The notes under the pieces are model-generated. The model had not been told where the DNA came from and searched no databases. It worked only from the letters and a program-made list of their open reading frames with translations. DNA of 64,000 nucleotides. Source: Tricholoma matsutake. Its lineage: Eukaryota; Basidiomycota; Agaricomycetes; Agaricales; Tricholomataceae. Shown piece after piece: positions 20,283 through 32,099 of this stretch (position 1 is the first letter of the stretch; each line of letters begins with the position of its first letter). The position numbers were made by a program, and so were the translations under genes. The stretch lies in assembly GCA_026075535.2 (NCBI GenBank), contig AP026541.1:3596001-3660000 (forward strand), given 5' to 3'.

Positions 20283-23011
20283 GACGTTAGCAAATTTGAG
20301 CTAGGCGCTTTCACTCAACAGAGGAGCTCTTTTGAACTCCCAATAGTTACCCGATAATTCACAATTGCTTTGTCTGTGCCATATTCTTCGCAAATCTAGG
20401 CGAGTGACCTCGATCTTGATCTTAAATGTGGAGAAGAAATCGGGGGTGAAAATCTCCTGATATGGTTCAAGATCCGTCTCTATCTCCCAACAATAGGTAT
20501 GTGTGAACCGAAAACCATGATCATAATATGAAATCAATTGGAGGACAGACATTTCGGCAGCAGTATAACATATAAGGCTCGTGGGCTTCCCAACAGATTC
20601 CTTCAAGTCGCCGGTCGAGAAATACTAAATAGTCAGATTTGGCAAGTGCGTCACATCTTCCATGGATGAAAGGTCCTTAAGTGGCATCAATCTTTCACAA
20701 TCTGAATCGGGCTTTTGTGATGGTGGCAGGTGATAGACAATGGGCAGCCATGTCAAATTCAATAATATATGGGTCATCATCTAGAGACCTTCCCTGACCT
20801 TCCTGGATTTCTGGACCCCGAATATTCCTGCCGAGGTTGATCCCGGACAGGCTTCCGACGGATATTTGAGGATGATAGGCCAGATACAAACATGGTGGGC
20901 GGACAAAAGTTGGCTAGGGAGCCAGATGCTCGGTCCAATCAGGATAGGTGGGTCGGACAGAAGAAAATTCCACCCCCACCCCAGGCGTTCCACGAAAGAT
21001 GTCAAAACATGCGATCCTCAGCATTTACAAGGCGTTTTTTGAGCCTCTGCCCGTCGTCCATCAGCCGAAATTTTCTTTTTTAGGAATGAATAGGTGAAAT
21101 CCGGGCAGGAATCGGCCAAAAATAACATGGCTCGGGCGAGCACAGTGGCCGGGAGACGAAAGAAGACGGAAGGAGACATTAAGTTGTATTCCGAATCGTG
21201 GTGGCCTGACCTTCAGTACCAGTAGGCAATGCTTGATTTCGCAATAACGATTTAGGGTTGGAATCACAATCACTAATATACTAATTTCAACTTTCCTGTT
21301 CCTGTACTTATAAGCCAATTCGAGCATTACAAAGCAGTACAAAGTACCCGGTCGGCTCACCTCGCAATGCCATGAACGCATTGAACCTAAGTACTACGGT
21401 ACTGTTGATGATAAGTATGCCGAAGTGTTTTGTAACGTAACGGCGGCCTACTTATTTTTGTACGACTTATGGGTAGGGAGGACCCCGGAATATACCTGTT
21501 TTCAAAACGTCGACGTTTCAGGATTTTTGTTCGGACCACTTAACTTGCGGCGTAAAACTTGAACTTGAGACAGACTAAGATGATAACCTAGTACTATACG
21601 ATGCTTCATGAGATCTTGTCCGGACGCGGATATAGCCCCACATACCGTCATCCTGTCTGGACCCCCATTGTCCGGATCGGAACTGGCCTGACGGACTCCT
21701 GACGGCCAAATTTCTGTCCAGATTGGCATAGGGGGTATATTTCGGGGTCCTGTATAGACGGCATTGCCTAAGTTCACCGGCTTCACATTCTCGCTACATT
21801 ATACATATCTTGCTCGTATACGTACGAATTTAGATGACCTCTTGGTAGCTTTACTACTGAGCGAAAATGGCGTCCAGTAAAATTCCGAGAACTTATTTTA
21901 TTATGGGCTCTGACATCCAACTAACATCTATTATAGTCGAAAAGGCTCTGATCAAGCCTATTCAAGTCATGCGACGGTTGTATACTGATAACCTGGTTGG
22001 GGTCGACCCACATAAGTCTAGCTGGGCGCGTTGAGTGCCTTAGCGGATTTTCCATCCTCCTTTTCCGTCCTTCGTGCGCGAGCTCAGGAACAGGAACCAC
22101 GTGTCCACGGGTGCCACCCGAATTGTTACTATTGTTGACTAAAGGGGTTACGGCAGCGCCCTTCACTTCTGAATCCCAATCATACTTAACAGTAGGTCGG
22201 AAAGCTCATCATGAGGAATGAGCTTGGAATTAGCAGAACTTATATCACTGCCTCGCATGGAACGGAAAGACACCTCAGTTAAGGTTGGGTTAAGACTACT
22301 AGCACATGGGTGTAATGATGTAAATCATGTAATGATGAAGACACTGAATAGCGGGGATTCGCGTGGTTTTCGCCAGAAAATCTGATTGTAGGGACATCAG
22401 AACCGCTTAGCTGAGCAGTGTCGCACGTGTCGGTGAGGCCATCCCTGGCCATCCTGACGTCTCGTGAGCTAGCGAAGTTTCGGCTCGATACTGATAGATG
22501 TGGAAAATAAAATAAAAAAGGGAATAGGCGGACCTCTGAGACACTAAGGCGCGTAAGTCCAATTGCAGCGGAACGCACAGTTTAATAAGACTCTGACCTT
22601 ATTTTTCCTAAGGAGAGGTCTCAGATCTCAGAGTAAACTCCAAAAATAAATCACCTCAACGGTACCTTCACGTAGAATCGGTCGGTGAACGGGTCCAATG
22701 CTTGGTCAGTTTGGCGAACTCAGTCGGGCAAGGGTCGGGCAAGTCACATTACCCATCTGATCCATGCACCTTCCTAATTAGGCACATCTCTCTTTCCATC
22801 GCACGACAGCTGCCAGTTTGTGGCGAGTCCGACCGACTCCTTGTCGGCCTCAATTACCTGACATACATCTGCTGTTTGGCGAGAGATTCCTAACACAAGG
22901 CCCTTGAATCGGTTTCTTAATCAGGGTGGGAGTTACGGCCCTGATACCGACAGATCGGGAGCTCCTATAAACAGGAACACTGTGGAAGACAAATCCTACG
23001 GAAGGCAGAGG
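20283..23011. other. 2.7-kb gene-free region between divergent starts
   Basis: Lies between the HMG-box start and the start of the membrane-protein gene at 23012. Open frames are short, with no recognised protein and no convincing spliced model. A 101-codon minus-strand frame (20606-20301) ends 19 bases before the HMG-box ATG and could be a leader ORF or chance. Probably promoter and 5' leader sequence. Confidence 0.5.
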
Positions 23012-23911
23012 ATGGCTCGCGTAGAGTTTCTGGAACGTGGAAAGGATACTGTGCTGCAGTTTGTTCAAACAAACCCGCTAACGAAACGAGACACCCCAAA
23101 AATTAATGGATCGTTTGGTGGTACGTTCGCTTTGTTACCTGAAAACTGAGCATAATTAACGTCAATGCGGCCCGTTGTCTGCCGTTCTTCAGGTTTCATT
23201 GCTCTGGTTGTTTGCCTAGTCCTGGTCATAATCGTCTCATGCATTGGTGTAGTTTTTCTTATACGAGAGCAAAAGATTTACGACCAAGAACAAGCACACC
23301 GCCGTTCTTACCAACGCTCATCTGGAAGACACTGTTCTTCATATCTTTATCACAACGATTCTATGATGAAATCATGGCGCAGACGACTCGCTACGTTGTT
23401 TAACCGCAGAGATGCCAACGACAATAGCCAGGCACGACCAGATACCAGTCGGGTGAAAATGAGAGGAAGCAGAGAACATGGATGGGTACAAGCTGGCATG
23501 GAGGACGACTGGGAGGCCGATCTAGTCGAGGAAAGGCGACAGAGAGTTGCACAGTTGGGAATAAGCGAAGTCTCCGCACAGAATCCACCGTCGCTCATCT
23601 CAGCAGTTTCGATCATGCGATCCACGCCAGTCTCGCGATCGAATTCAGACTCGACTTCGAGCGTTCGATTTGATCTTAGTCCCGTTCGTGGCCTGGCAAA
23701 TCACGACAGACATCCCTCGCCGCATCAGACGCTTCCTAACATACACTCCCAACTTCCTTCCTCATCCCCTTCCCCCGCTTCTTCACTGGTGCGTGTTAGA
23801 CCCCCAGAACCTGTTTCTGGAGGGTCAACTCCAGACAGTAGCAGGCAGCTTGTATCGCCGCAAAGCGTACGGACCTTCCCAGGTGGAACCAAATTTATTG
23901 AAGCCCTTTAA
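23012..23911 (+). CDS. Single-pass membrane protein, unknown function
   Basis: Exons 23012-23120 and 23193-23911; 828 nt, 275 residues. The junction GGT-G/GT keeps the frame into the hydrophobic stretch. A soluble N-terminus of about 36 residues (MARVEFLERGKDTVLQFVQT) is followed by one transmembrane helix, about residues 38-62 (FIALVVCLVLVIIVSCIGVV), then a basic stop-transfer segment and a long cytosolic tail. The tail has RRRLATLFNRRD, an acidic patch (MEDDWEADLVEERRQR) and a Ser/Pro-rich C-terminus with many possible phosphorylation sites. No signal peptide precedes the helix, so a type II or III topology is possible. I know similar unnamed proteins in Agaricomycetes but no function. Confidence 0.75.
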
Positions 23912-26140
23912 CCTCTCCTTTCACCCCCTTCGGTTTATATTGGATTTACCACTGTAATTTCTGTTTATGACGTTTCGCTTGCTATCTTGGCCTTTCGTTA
24001 GTGCTTCGCTTTTCACATGGACTTTAGCAGACTTTAGCGGGGTGCGAGTTATATACATATGTATCACCATACTTTACGATAAGTACTTTGTTCCCCATTG
24101 GGGAAGTTCAAACGAAATTTGATCAGGTGGTTGATTTATTCGCTCAGCCTTGCATTGCACCGTTGTCCATCAAGTTTCAATAATTTGCAATTTGCCTTGC
24201 AATTTGCTGAGGCTGAACGAGCTTGTTGAACTTTAACTCGTTCCATTATCGGAAAATTCTGGGTATTCTAGGTAGTCCTGTATAGCATGGTTCCCTGAGC
24301 TTATAGCTTCCATAGCATCCTACATAGCACACTCAGAATCTGCTGGTGGTCGTGACTGTCATTCGACCGCGAAATCCCGGAATGCTAGTGGCAATACTCT
24401 GTAGGACTCGATCTACATGCTTTCAGATAGTTACTTTCATGGATAACCTTCCCGAGGGTAAGCAGCTCTTTGTGGACGACTTTCGAACGAAAGGATCTGT
24501 AACAAATGGTTGCACTAGTACTGTGACGCATTCCTTCTAGATGGCAGAACCTGCCGACGGTCAAAGATCGTTGTCTCGCATATTTTCCGATCTTGGCGCG
24601 ACTCGGCGATGTCACTCCCTTGACTTGCGCAAGGTCAATACATCACTTTCCGCCATTTTCTCGTTGATGAGTCATTAAGGCGGCGAGGTCCTGGCGCAGT
24701 TTTTGTTACGTGTTCGGTTGCCGGACACGACTGCAATGTTGCCACTGATCTGGCAATGAGGCCACCGTGAGGCCACCCCACCTTGCTTTCACTCCGTCGG
24801 TAAAAACCCATGCTTTCGCCTTCTAGTCTCCTCATGCCAACTTGTTGCTGCCTTCAGCATCTTATTCCACCTTAGTGCCGCCTTCACTACGGGTTTTACG
24901 CCAACCCTTCGAGCAGTAATACAATCCCCGACCGAGGGTTCTGTCGGAAGTATATTTCCGAATATTTGGATCCCTTATGGAAGCGGTGTTGATCATAGGA
25001 GCCGCCGTGCAGCCAAAGCACAACTTCCAATAACCTCCAACGCTTATGGGATATTGATGGACTCGGAGGTTATATGTTGTTCACAGATTCTGCGTTCCCT
25101 GTCTGCGACGTAGGTCATAGCCCTTTCCTTGGATCATGGCTGCGTCGCAAAACATTGTGTTGGAACCTAACACGAACATGCACTCACTCCTACGTTCGAC
25201 TGAGAACACTGAACGGCACCCTGTTTTTTCTTTCGCGCGCTGCCCAGGATACACAAACGATTGTTCCTGTGATCGGCTATGGCAATAAGTCAACCGTTGT
25301 TACCCACCTATCATGATCCTTTTCACCATTCCATTGTATTATCTGTTGTACAAGCTGCCTTAAGGCATGGAGGACGCCTTTTATCCGATGAGCATGTACT
25401 CAGTCATCGAAGTGCGGTTTCATGGTGGCAGAGATTCTGGACGCCACTTTGGAGTCTGATAATAGGTGGGTGCAGCCCGACTCACCTGTGGCTAGAAAGG
25501 CTCTCGAATGTAGGTCGTTTGTGGGAAGAAACAGAAATGTGGTGAAAGGACGAAGCTAAGTAGAGGAAAACCTCTTTTGGAGTCGGATAGGGAGGTTCAT
25601 CAAAGGCGAGAAATCGGGGAATGCAGCCTGTTATGAATGATTTCACCAGTCGCCACATGGCACGCCTATGATGGGTTAAAGGAGCCAACTTGCTACCTAG
25701 AGAGATCGTAGTCCACCGAGCAATTCGTAAGCCGCCGTGGATGACTTTTGTTGCTACCAAAGCTTATGTATTTACAACATCGCATATCTATGAGAAGTCT
25801 CTCCGTTTGCGGAACACGATGCGCTTGATGATAGGGCGAAAACAGGTAGGTGTTGGTGCTCCAGTAATATTGCGGGACACGGTGGGTGTATGTACTGGAC
25901 GATATTCAAACGAGACCGGTGTTCTCTTCAAGATAATTGGATTGCAACACAGCCAAGGGTAGCTGAGAACACGCGAAGTTGCCCGAACACTCCGATGATC
26001 TGAGTCCGAGCAACAAGTGGACCTGAGTTGTGATTGCCGATAATTTAATCAAGGTCCATGCAAGGTCCATGAGCCATACATAGTCGATCGAGAGATAGAG
26101 GTGGAATACACTCGGCAGCAAGGAGGACAATGGCGACGGA
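23912..26140. other. 2.2-kb convergent spacer, no gene supported
   Basis: Several open frames of 60-92 codons exist on both strands (for example around 25279-25545 and 25482-25760), overlapping each other without splice-linked partners or recognised motifs. Base composition is host-like. It may hold a fast-evolving or non-coding gene that I cannot identify. Confidence 0.45.
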
Positions 26141-27280
26141 TCAGTCATCGACAGCGACGGAAGCAACAAGTTTTCGTTTCTTGGATTGTGAAATTGGCAG
26201 GTTAGTTCTAGTCTTCAGTCGATGTCGGGGAGATCCATCAAGGTCCAGGTCCAGGTCCACCATACCTTCCGCATGCTTTTGTCACTTCATCAGTAGAGTA
26301 GTATAGATACAAGAACCAAATAGTAGTACCTTTATCTGTGGTTCCACTAGCAACGATGCATCTGGATCTTCAGTTCGGATCCTTGGCCGACTGCCTGACT
26401 TCGCGAGCGCTTTGAGTTTCGTGTTCAATAGACGCACCTGTCGCGTGAAGTCAATATGCAAAACTTATATATAGGTGACAGAACGGAAGCCAAACCTGAG
26501 TCTCTTTCAACTCAAGCGCAGCCTTAGTTCTCTGGACTTCCTCATCCTTGTTCTTCAACGCATGGCGATGTCTCTCCAGCGACTCCTTTAACCTCCCAAT
26601 TTCATCTTGCTTAGCTGCTGCTCGCTTGGCGACCTTCTCCGCTAGCGAAGCGGCCGTCTCATAATTCTTCTCTGCCTCGCCCAACCGCACACGCAACCGT
26701 GAAACTTTTCCATCTAGCGATTCCGTTTGCTTCAGCTTTCCTTCAAGGCTTGCTATTTGTTTCTGATAAGCAGCATTGTCAGCTCTTTGGAGCTCCAACA
26801 TTGTCGATAGAGGGAGAATGCGTTCTTCCAGGTTTCGCGCTGCCTCCAGCAAATGATTCTGTTCAGGCCCAATTGAACGGCTACTAATGCAACTTCGAGT
26901 GGTAGTGTGAACGCACCGCAGTATCTGCATCAACATGTCGGACGACGTCCTTTAACTTCCGAGAAGCTCTCTCCAAGCTTACAGCAGGTGAGTTCGCGTC
27001 CATACGATCTAGGCCATCGGCCAAAGTGGTGGCCTTTTCATCAGCAGTTGGTTCCGAAAAATTCAAAAAAATCTGGTGGGGGATTCCCTTGGGTTGCCGA
27101 CAAAATGCACATGTCGGATCTGAGCGTGTTCGACGCAGGCAGTTCTCACAAAGACCATGACCTATGTCTAGGGTTAGCAAGTAGATTTAGGAGAGAAGTG
27201 CGTTCTTGACCACAGCTGAAAAATCGGAAGTTCTCGATGAGTAAAGATTCTTCACATATGGTGCAGCGTAATCTTGGCAT
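26141..27280 (-). CDS. RING finger and coiled-coil protein, TRAIP-like
   Basis: Exons on the complement: 27280-27211, 27161-26917, 26858-26496, 26437-26330, 26275-26141; 921 nt, 306 residues. The RING is at the extreme N-terminus: C6, C9, C23, H25, C28, C31, C41, C44 (RCTICEESLL, SCGHGLCENC, CAFC), a C3HC4 pattern expected to recruit an E2 enzyme. A long heptad-rich coiled coil follows (about residues 110-220: LEERILPLSTMLELQRADNA, KETQ), and a basic C-terminus with KKRK as a possible nuclear signal. Order and size resemble TRAIP/NOPO, E3 ligases that act at stalled replisomes, though I see no PIP box at the end. Another RING-coiled-coil family cannot be excluded. It shares a 364-bp divergent promoter with the next gene. 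Confidence 0.8.
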
Positions 27281-27371
27281 CAAAAATAAGGCGTATCCAG
27301 GGATGTATGTAGTTGTAGATGAATCCAGCAGGTACCCTCAGGTACCTCAGTCGTCAAAAAGGGGTCAGGAC

Positions 27372-27377
27372 ACGCGT
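27372..27377. promoter_or_regulatory. ACGCGT (MCB-like) site upstream of the RING gene
   Basis: An ACGCGT hexamer about 92 bp before the RING-gene ATG, inside the divergent promoter. In fungi ACGCGT is the MBF (Mbp1-Swi6) site of G1/S genes, which would suit a replication-linked ligase. One hexamer can occur by chance. A nearby repeat GGTACC(C)TCAGGTACCTCAG lies at 27330-27349. Confidence 0.3.
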
Positions 27378-27644
27378 CGTCAACAGCGGCACGTGATGGC
27401 GATGCGTCGGCAGGCAACCAGGGATTGTTTGTACATGTTTGTTAGAAATGGAAGACAAAAACAAGCACCAACAACGAAGCTTCATTGTTCTATTCTTGAC
27501 TTGGAACAATGGATTCGGGCTCTAAGGGAACTAGGCTGAAGCGGTGGTCCTATTTTGGCTGAACAGGGCTGAACCGGTGCCCACGCTCTTCAACTTAACC
27601 ATCATCATCTTCTCTCTTTTGCCATTTTGTTTTCGAAGCTCGTT

Positions 27645-30629
27645 ATGTTAACGAGCTTCGTTCTTATTCTCATAGCTTTTGGCGCGTCTGTTGGTGAGTT
27701 CAGTGCATTTCATGTTCTCAAGTCAATCCTCATTTTAACCAAGTCGCTCAATCTTCAACACCTATCGTAGTCTGCGTTGCGGGACAATGTTTGCAAGGTT
27801 ATTCTAACACCACCAGTACGTTCAAATAATTCTTTCTTTACATCCTTTTACAGCCTCTTATCATTCTCTTAGTTGGTGCAAAACTTTCAGCCGCTGGCGC
27901 ACCTACTTCTATCCAACTTTTGCCTGGTCAATACTCCTCATCAACCAACCCACAACTCTTGCATGATGCCATCACCTCTTCTTCTGCATCCCTTTCTTCA
28001 TCCCCCGGCTTCGAAAACGCCACAACCGCGGTTTCCCTCCCCTTGAACCTCGCGTTAGCCCCAGGTCTTGCTATATACTCTCAAAAGCTCTACTCTGGCC
28101 AGGCCGGCTTTTCACAACTCCCATCCGCGCCGATTGTCAACTTATCAACACCCCTGAGTGCGAACTCACTTGTTATAGCGTCCAGCATCTGGGTGGCCGT
28201 GGGTTCGAAAGGATCCAACACCCGTGTCGTACTATGGGATGCCGTTCCTGATGTTTCTCAACTCCCTTCAGGAGCTGCGAGCGGTCTTAACCTCCTCGAT
28301 ATGCAGTCCTCTGCATGCTCTCCGCCATGTGCTGGTTCGGGTGTCTGCTCTGCTTCAGGGGTGTGTACCTGCCCAACTGGGTTCACCGGATCGTCTTGCG
28401 AATCCTGTGCGAAAGGTTTCTTCGGCCCAACCTGCCAGCCATGCCCTTCAGGGTGTACTTCCTGCGACGAAGGTATCTCAGGCTCGGGACGATGCTTGGT
28501 GCCTGTTGTCACTGGCGCACCTGCGACTTGCAACTGCCTAAATGGCCAATGTGGGTCGAATGGCCAGTGTACCTGCAATGCTGGTTGGACCACGGCGGCT
28601 AATGGCACCGCCTGTGCCAAGTGCTCTCCCGGGTTCTTCTTGACCTCTACAGGAGATTGCCAAGGTTCCCCTCATGTTTGTTATTTTTGAACAGTAACTG
28701 ATGTCGTTTTGGATCTAGTATGTCAGCTCGGCTGTACCCAATGTGCGGACGGGTCCGGTACTTGTATTGCCTGCAAGACGGGTTTTACCCAAGACGCGAA
28801 TGACAAAACTAAATGCAACGCTGTCCAATCCGTAACGTCTACTGGCACTGTCTGTCCGGACGGTAGCTTCAGCAATGGGACCACCTGCACTCCGTGCTCT
28901 CCGACATGCAAGACATGTACGGCAGGGACCTCTAATGACTGCATCATCTGCGCTGCTGGACAGTACATGTTCAACGGCCATTGTGTTGCAGCAAATACCA
29001 ATGGAGTCTGTGCAGGATCAAATCTCATCGCTGATAACAATAAAAATGAATGCGACAGTAAGCATCCCCGATGTAGTCATTATTGACGTGACTGAAGTTG
29101 ATGATTCTTTGACAGCCTGTGGAGCTAAATGTACCTCATGCAGTATTCCTGGCTTCAACGTTGCATCAACTGTTAACCAGCTGCAATGCACTGGGTGTTT
29201 ACCGGGCTTTGTTCTCTCTCAAGGGAAATGCGTCAGCAGCTGCCCTGCAGGCACTTTCATTTCCCCTCAAGATAACCTGACATGTGTCGGTATGTACTAG
29301 TAATTACTTGTTATCTGACTTGAGACTTACTTTCCTTTACTTCGTTTAGCATGTGACCCATCGTGCAGCACATGTACGGGTGCTTCGACCTTTTGCCTTA
29401 CGTGTGCAAACAACCAACTGGCGTCCAACGGGAAATGTGTGACCTCGTGTCCTTCGAATAGCTTTACAGCCACCGGATCCTGCGTAGCCTGCCACCCCGA
29501 TTGCGCAACCTGCTCTGGACCCTCGTTCAATCAGTGTTCCAGCTGCGGGCCGGGACGCCCCGTTCTCACTAATGGTCGATGCTTGCCCACATGCAGCAGG
29601 TCACAGTTCTTCGACACTACCAGCTCCTCGTGCCAACCATGCGACTCTAGTTGTTCAAGCTGCTCGGGGCCTGGCCCAAGTAATTGTCTAGCATGTTCAA
29701 GCTCTAGTCAAGTTCTACGTGCTGGCTCATGTGTGGCGACTAACTGTGTGGGATCGTCAAGTGTTGTAGCAGGACTTGGAGTCTGTCTGTCCGAGCTCGT
29801 GCAAGTGCCGACCACGTCTGGAAATGCACCACCTCTGCCTTCGATCACAGGTCTTTCGAATCCAACGGTGGTGGTCACTGGACGCCGGCCTCTGGCATGG
29901 TGGGAGATCCTGCTCATGGCTCTTGGGTGTGCCTTCGTCTTCTTGATGGTACTCCTATGCTGGCGACGCCGCGCGAAGAACCAGCGCGCGAAACGCACCG
30001 CGATGTTCGCGGAAGCGAAGAACCTGCAAGGCAAGGGTTGGCGAGAGAGGCTTGTAAGGTTCGGTGAGAGGTTCTTCGGACATAGTGCGAAGGGTCGTGC
30101 GGCGGTACTACCTGTGCATCATAATCCCCGTGGTGAGGATACAAAGCTGCAGAATCTCAAAGACGCCGAGGATGCCCGGCACGAAAGGCAAGTAGAAAGC
30201 TTCATTGACGCCTATGGTTATTCCCGCTATCCCGAGTCAAGATCTAGCAGGAATCCTTCTACGTTGCCTTCTCTCCGTGAATACCATGGTAAGAACCCCA
30301 GCATACGCAACCCCAACCGGCTTTCGTCGGGGCTGTCGTTGTATTCCGAGGTGACGGGGAAGCCACGACAGGCGGCAGAGCCACGTCAGCCTGTGAAGAA
30401 GGATGCGCTTGTTTCGCGGTTCTCGTCCAGCACGCTGAGTTCGTCGTACTCGAATTGGACACGTGATCGTGAACGGGTGGTGCTCGCGCCCCCACCTTTG
30501 CCAACGGAGGCGGAGGAGTATGTGATGGCTGTGAGGCCTGCGCTGGATGCGTGGCCACCATTGAATCCTAATTCCAATTGGGTGCAGCTTGATCATACAG
30601 GTAACTCCCGTAACCCGTTCCGCAAGTGA
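27645..30629 (+). CDS. Large cysteine-rich (furin/EGF-like) type I membrane protein
   Basis: Exons 27645-27693, 27771-27815, 27873-28664, 28719-29057, 29116-29289, 29350-30629; 2679 nt, 892 residues. Signal peptide MLTSFVLILIAFGASV, a Ser-rich non-cysteine region, an EGF-like segment (CSPPCAGSGVCSASGVCTC), then many CxxC furin-like repeats (for example CTPCSPTCKTCTAG and CHPDCATCSGPSFNQCSSC). A transmembrane helix lies at about residues 649-671 (WWEILLMALGCAFVFLMVLL), followed by a basic cytosolic tail of about 220 residues with ERLVRFGERFFGHSAKGRAA and SFIDAYGYSRYPESR. It is probably a cell-surface protein of unknown ligand. Broken copies of its middle or end lie at 30909-31745, 37695-38101 and 60019-60534. 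Confidence 0.9.
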
Positions 30630-30908
30630 GGCGTGATGGACTTTGGACTTATCATGATGCTTGTGGATCGATGACAATTTTATGTATTGTATACTAATAT
30701 ACGCATCTCCTGCATACATACATCACATTCCTGTTTACCTACATACTTACAATTAGTCTGCATCACAACTTGTAGCACTTTCAATATATTCGATTGTGGA
30801 ATTAGCATGCGTGGGTCACTGTGCGACTTGGGCCTTTTTGTTATTTTGAGCAGTAACCCAAGACGTGAACGATAATACCAGGTGTCTAATTAGTAACATG
30901 TCTGGACA

Positions 30909-31745
30909 GGATCGAATTTCATCGCTGATAGCAATAAAAACGAATGCGACAGTAAGTGCCCCCTGTGTAACCATTTAGTATCATTACGTGACTGAAGTTG
31001 ATGATTCTGACCCCTATGGAGCTAAGTGCACCTTATGCAGAATTCCTGGCTACAACGGTTAACCAGCCGCAATGCACTGATTGTTTACTATGTACCGGGC
31101 TTTGTTCTCTCTCAAGGGAAATGCGTCAGCAGCTGCCACCCTGCAGGCACCTTCATTCAAGGTGTCAATACGTACCGCGGTAATCACTTGTTATCTGACT
31201 CGAGGCTCACTTTCCCTTAATTCGTTTAGCATGTGACGCAGCACCTGTAGTACGTACGGGCGCCGACCTTTTACCTTACGTGTCCAAACAGCCAACTGGC
31301 ACCCAACGGAAAAAGTGTGACATCGTGTTGCTCGAATAGTTTTACAGCCCCGAATTCTTGAATAGTTTGCCACCCCGATTACCCAAGCTATTCTGGACCG
31401 TCCTTGAATCAGTCTTCCAACTGCGGGTCGGGATGCCCAGTCCTCACTAATGGACGGTGCTTGCCTGGCCGCCCAGGTTCTGGGATGATAAGTTCTAACC
31501 AAGTTTTATGTGCCAGCTCATGTGGCGACTGACTGTGTGGGATCGTCGGGCGTTTGTTGGGGACTAGGCGTTTGTCTGTCCCAGCTCGTGCAAGTGCCAA
31601 CCACGTCTGGAACTGCACCGTCGATCACGGGTCCTTCACATCCGACGGTGATAGCTGGCCGGCCTCTGGCATGGTGGGAGATGTTGCCCATAGCTCTCAG
31701 TGTGCGTTTATCTTCTTGGTGGTATTCCTGTGGTGGCAATGCTTC
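30909..31745 (+). pseudogene. Broken tandem copy of the cysteine-rich membrane protein gene
   Basis: Matches the parent from the end of exon 4 (GATCGAATTTCATCGCTGAT, compare 29019) through the transmembrane segment (LAWWEM, compare 29900). The parental introns, including GCGACAGTAAGT and the intron before CATGTGAC, are present, so the copy arose at DNA level and not through mRNA. Small indels and stops break every frame. It ends within the membrane helix, and the tail is missing here. Confidence 0.9.
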
Positions 31746-32099
31746 ACGAATTGTACAGTGATGCTTTATTTCCGGGATGCTTCACTGATAGCATCAATCT
31801 AGTAACAAACCCTTGAGTCTGAAGTCAAACTCTCAATCACTCCAGGATTGAAGATCGCAGTTTGAGCCTTCCTGAATCGCAGAGTGAACTGTAACTAACG
31901 GTTCAAAATCTTGAGATCCAGTTCAGTTGTGGCCAGTCGAGAGAAGATGGCAAAACGACAACATTATTAAAAGAGAATCACGTAAAGACAGTAAAAATAG
32001 CCTTGTCCATAGCTCACACCAATATCTGCATGAGCAAGCGTACTTGCCCTCGACTTGGCCATATCCCTACTTTCCTCACCCGCGAAAAGAGCCGAAACA
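31746..32099. other. Spacer, no feature seen
   Basis: Follows the end of the broken tandem copy. No reading frame or repeat of note. It should hold the 3' end of the SDR gene. Confidence 0.5.

Noticed and set aside
20301..20606. Separate protein-coding gene
   Set aside because: No family resemblance; kept only as a possible leader ORF in the gene-free region.
25279..25760. A gene in the 23.9-26.1 kb gap
   Set aside because: Opposing overlapping frames, no recognised protein, and no intron model linking them.
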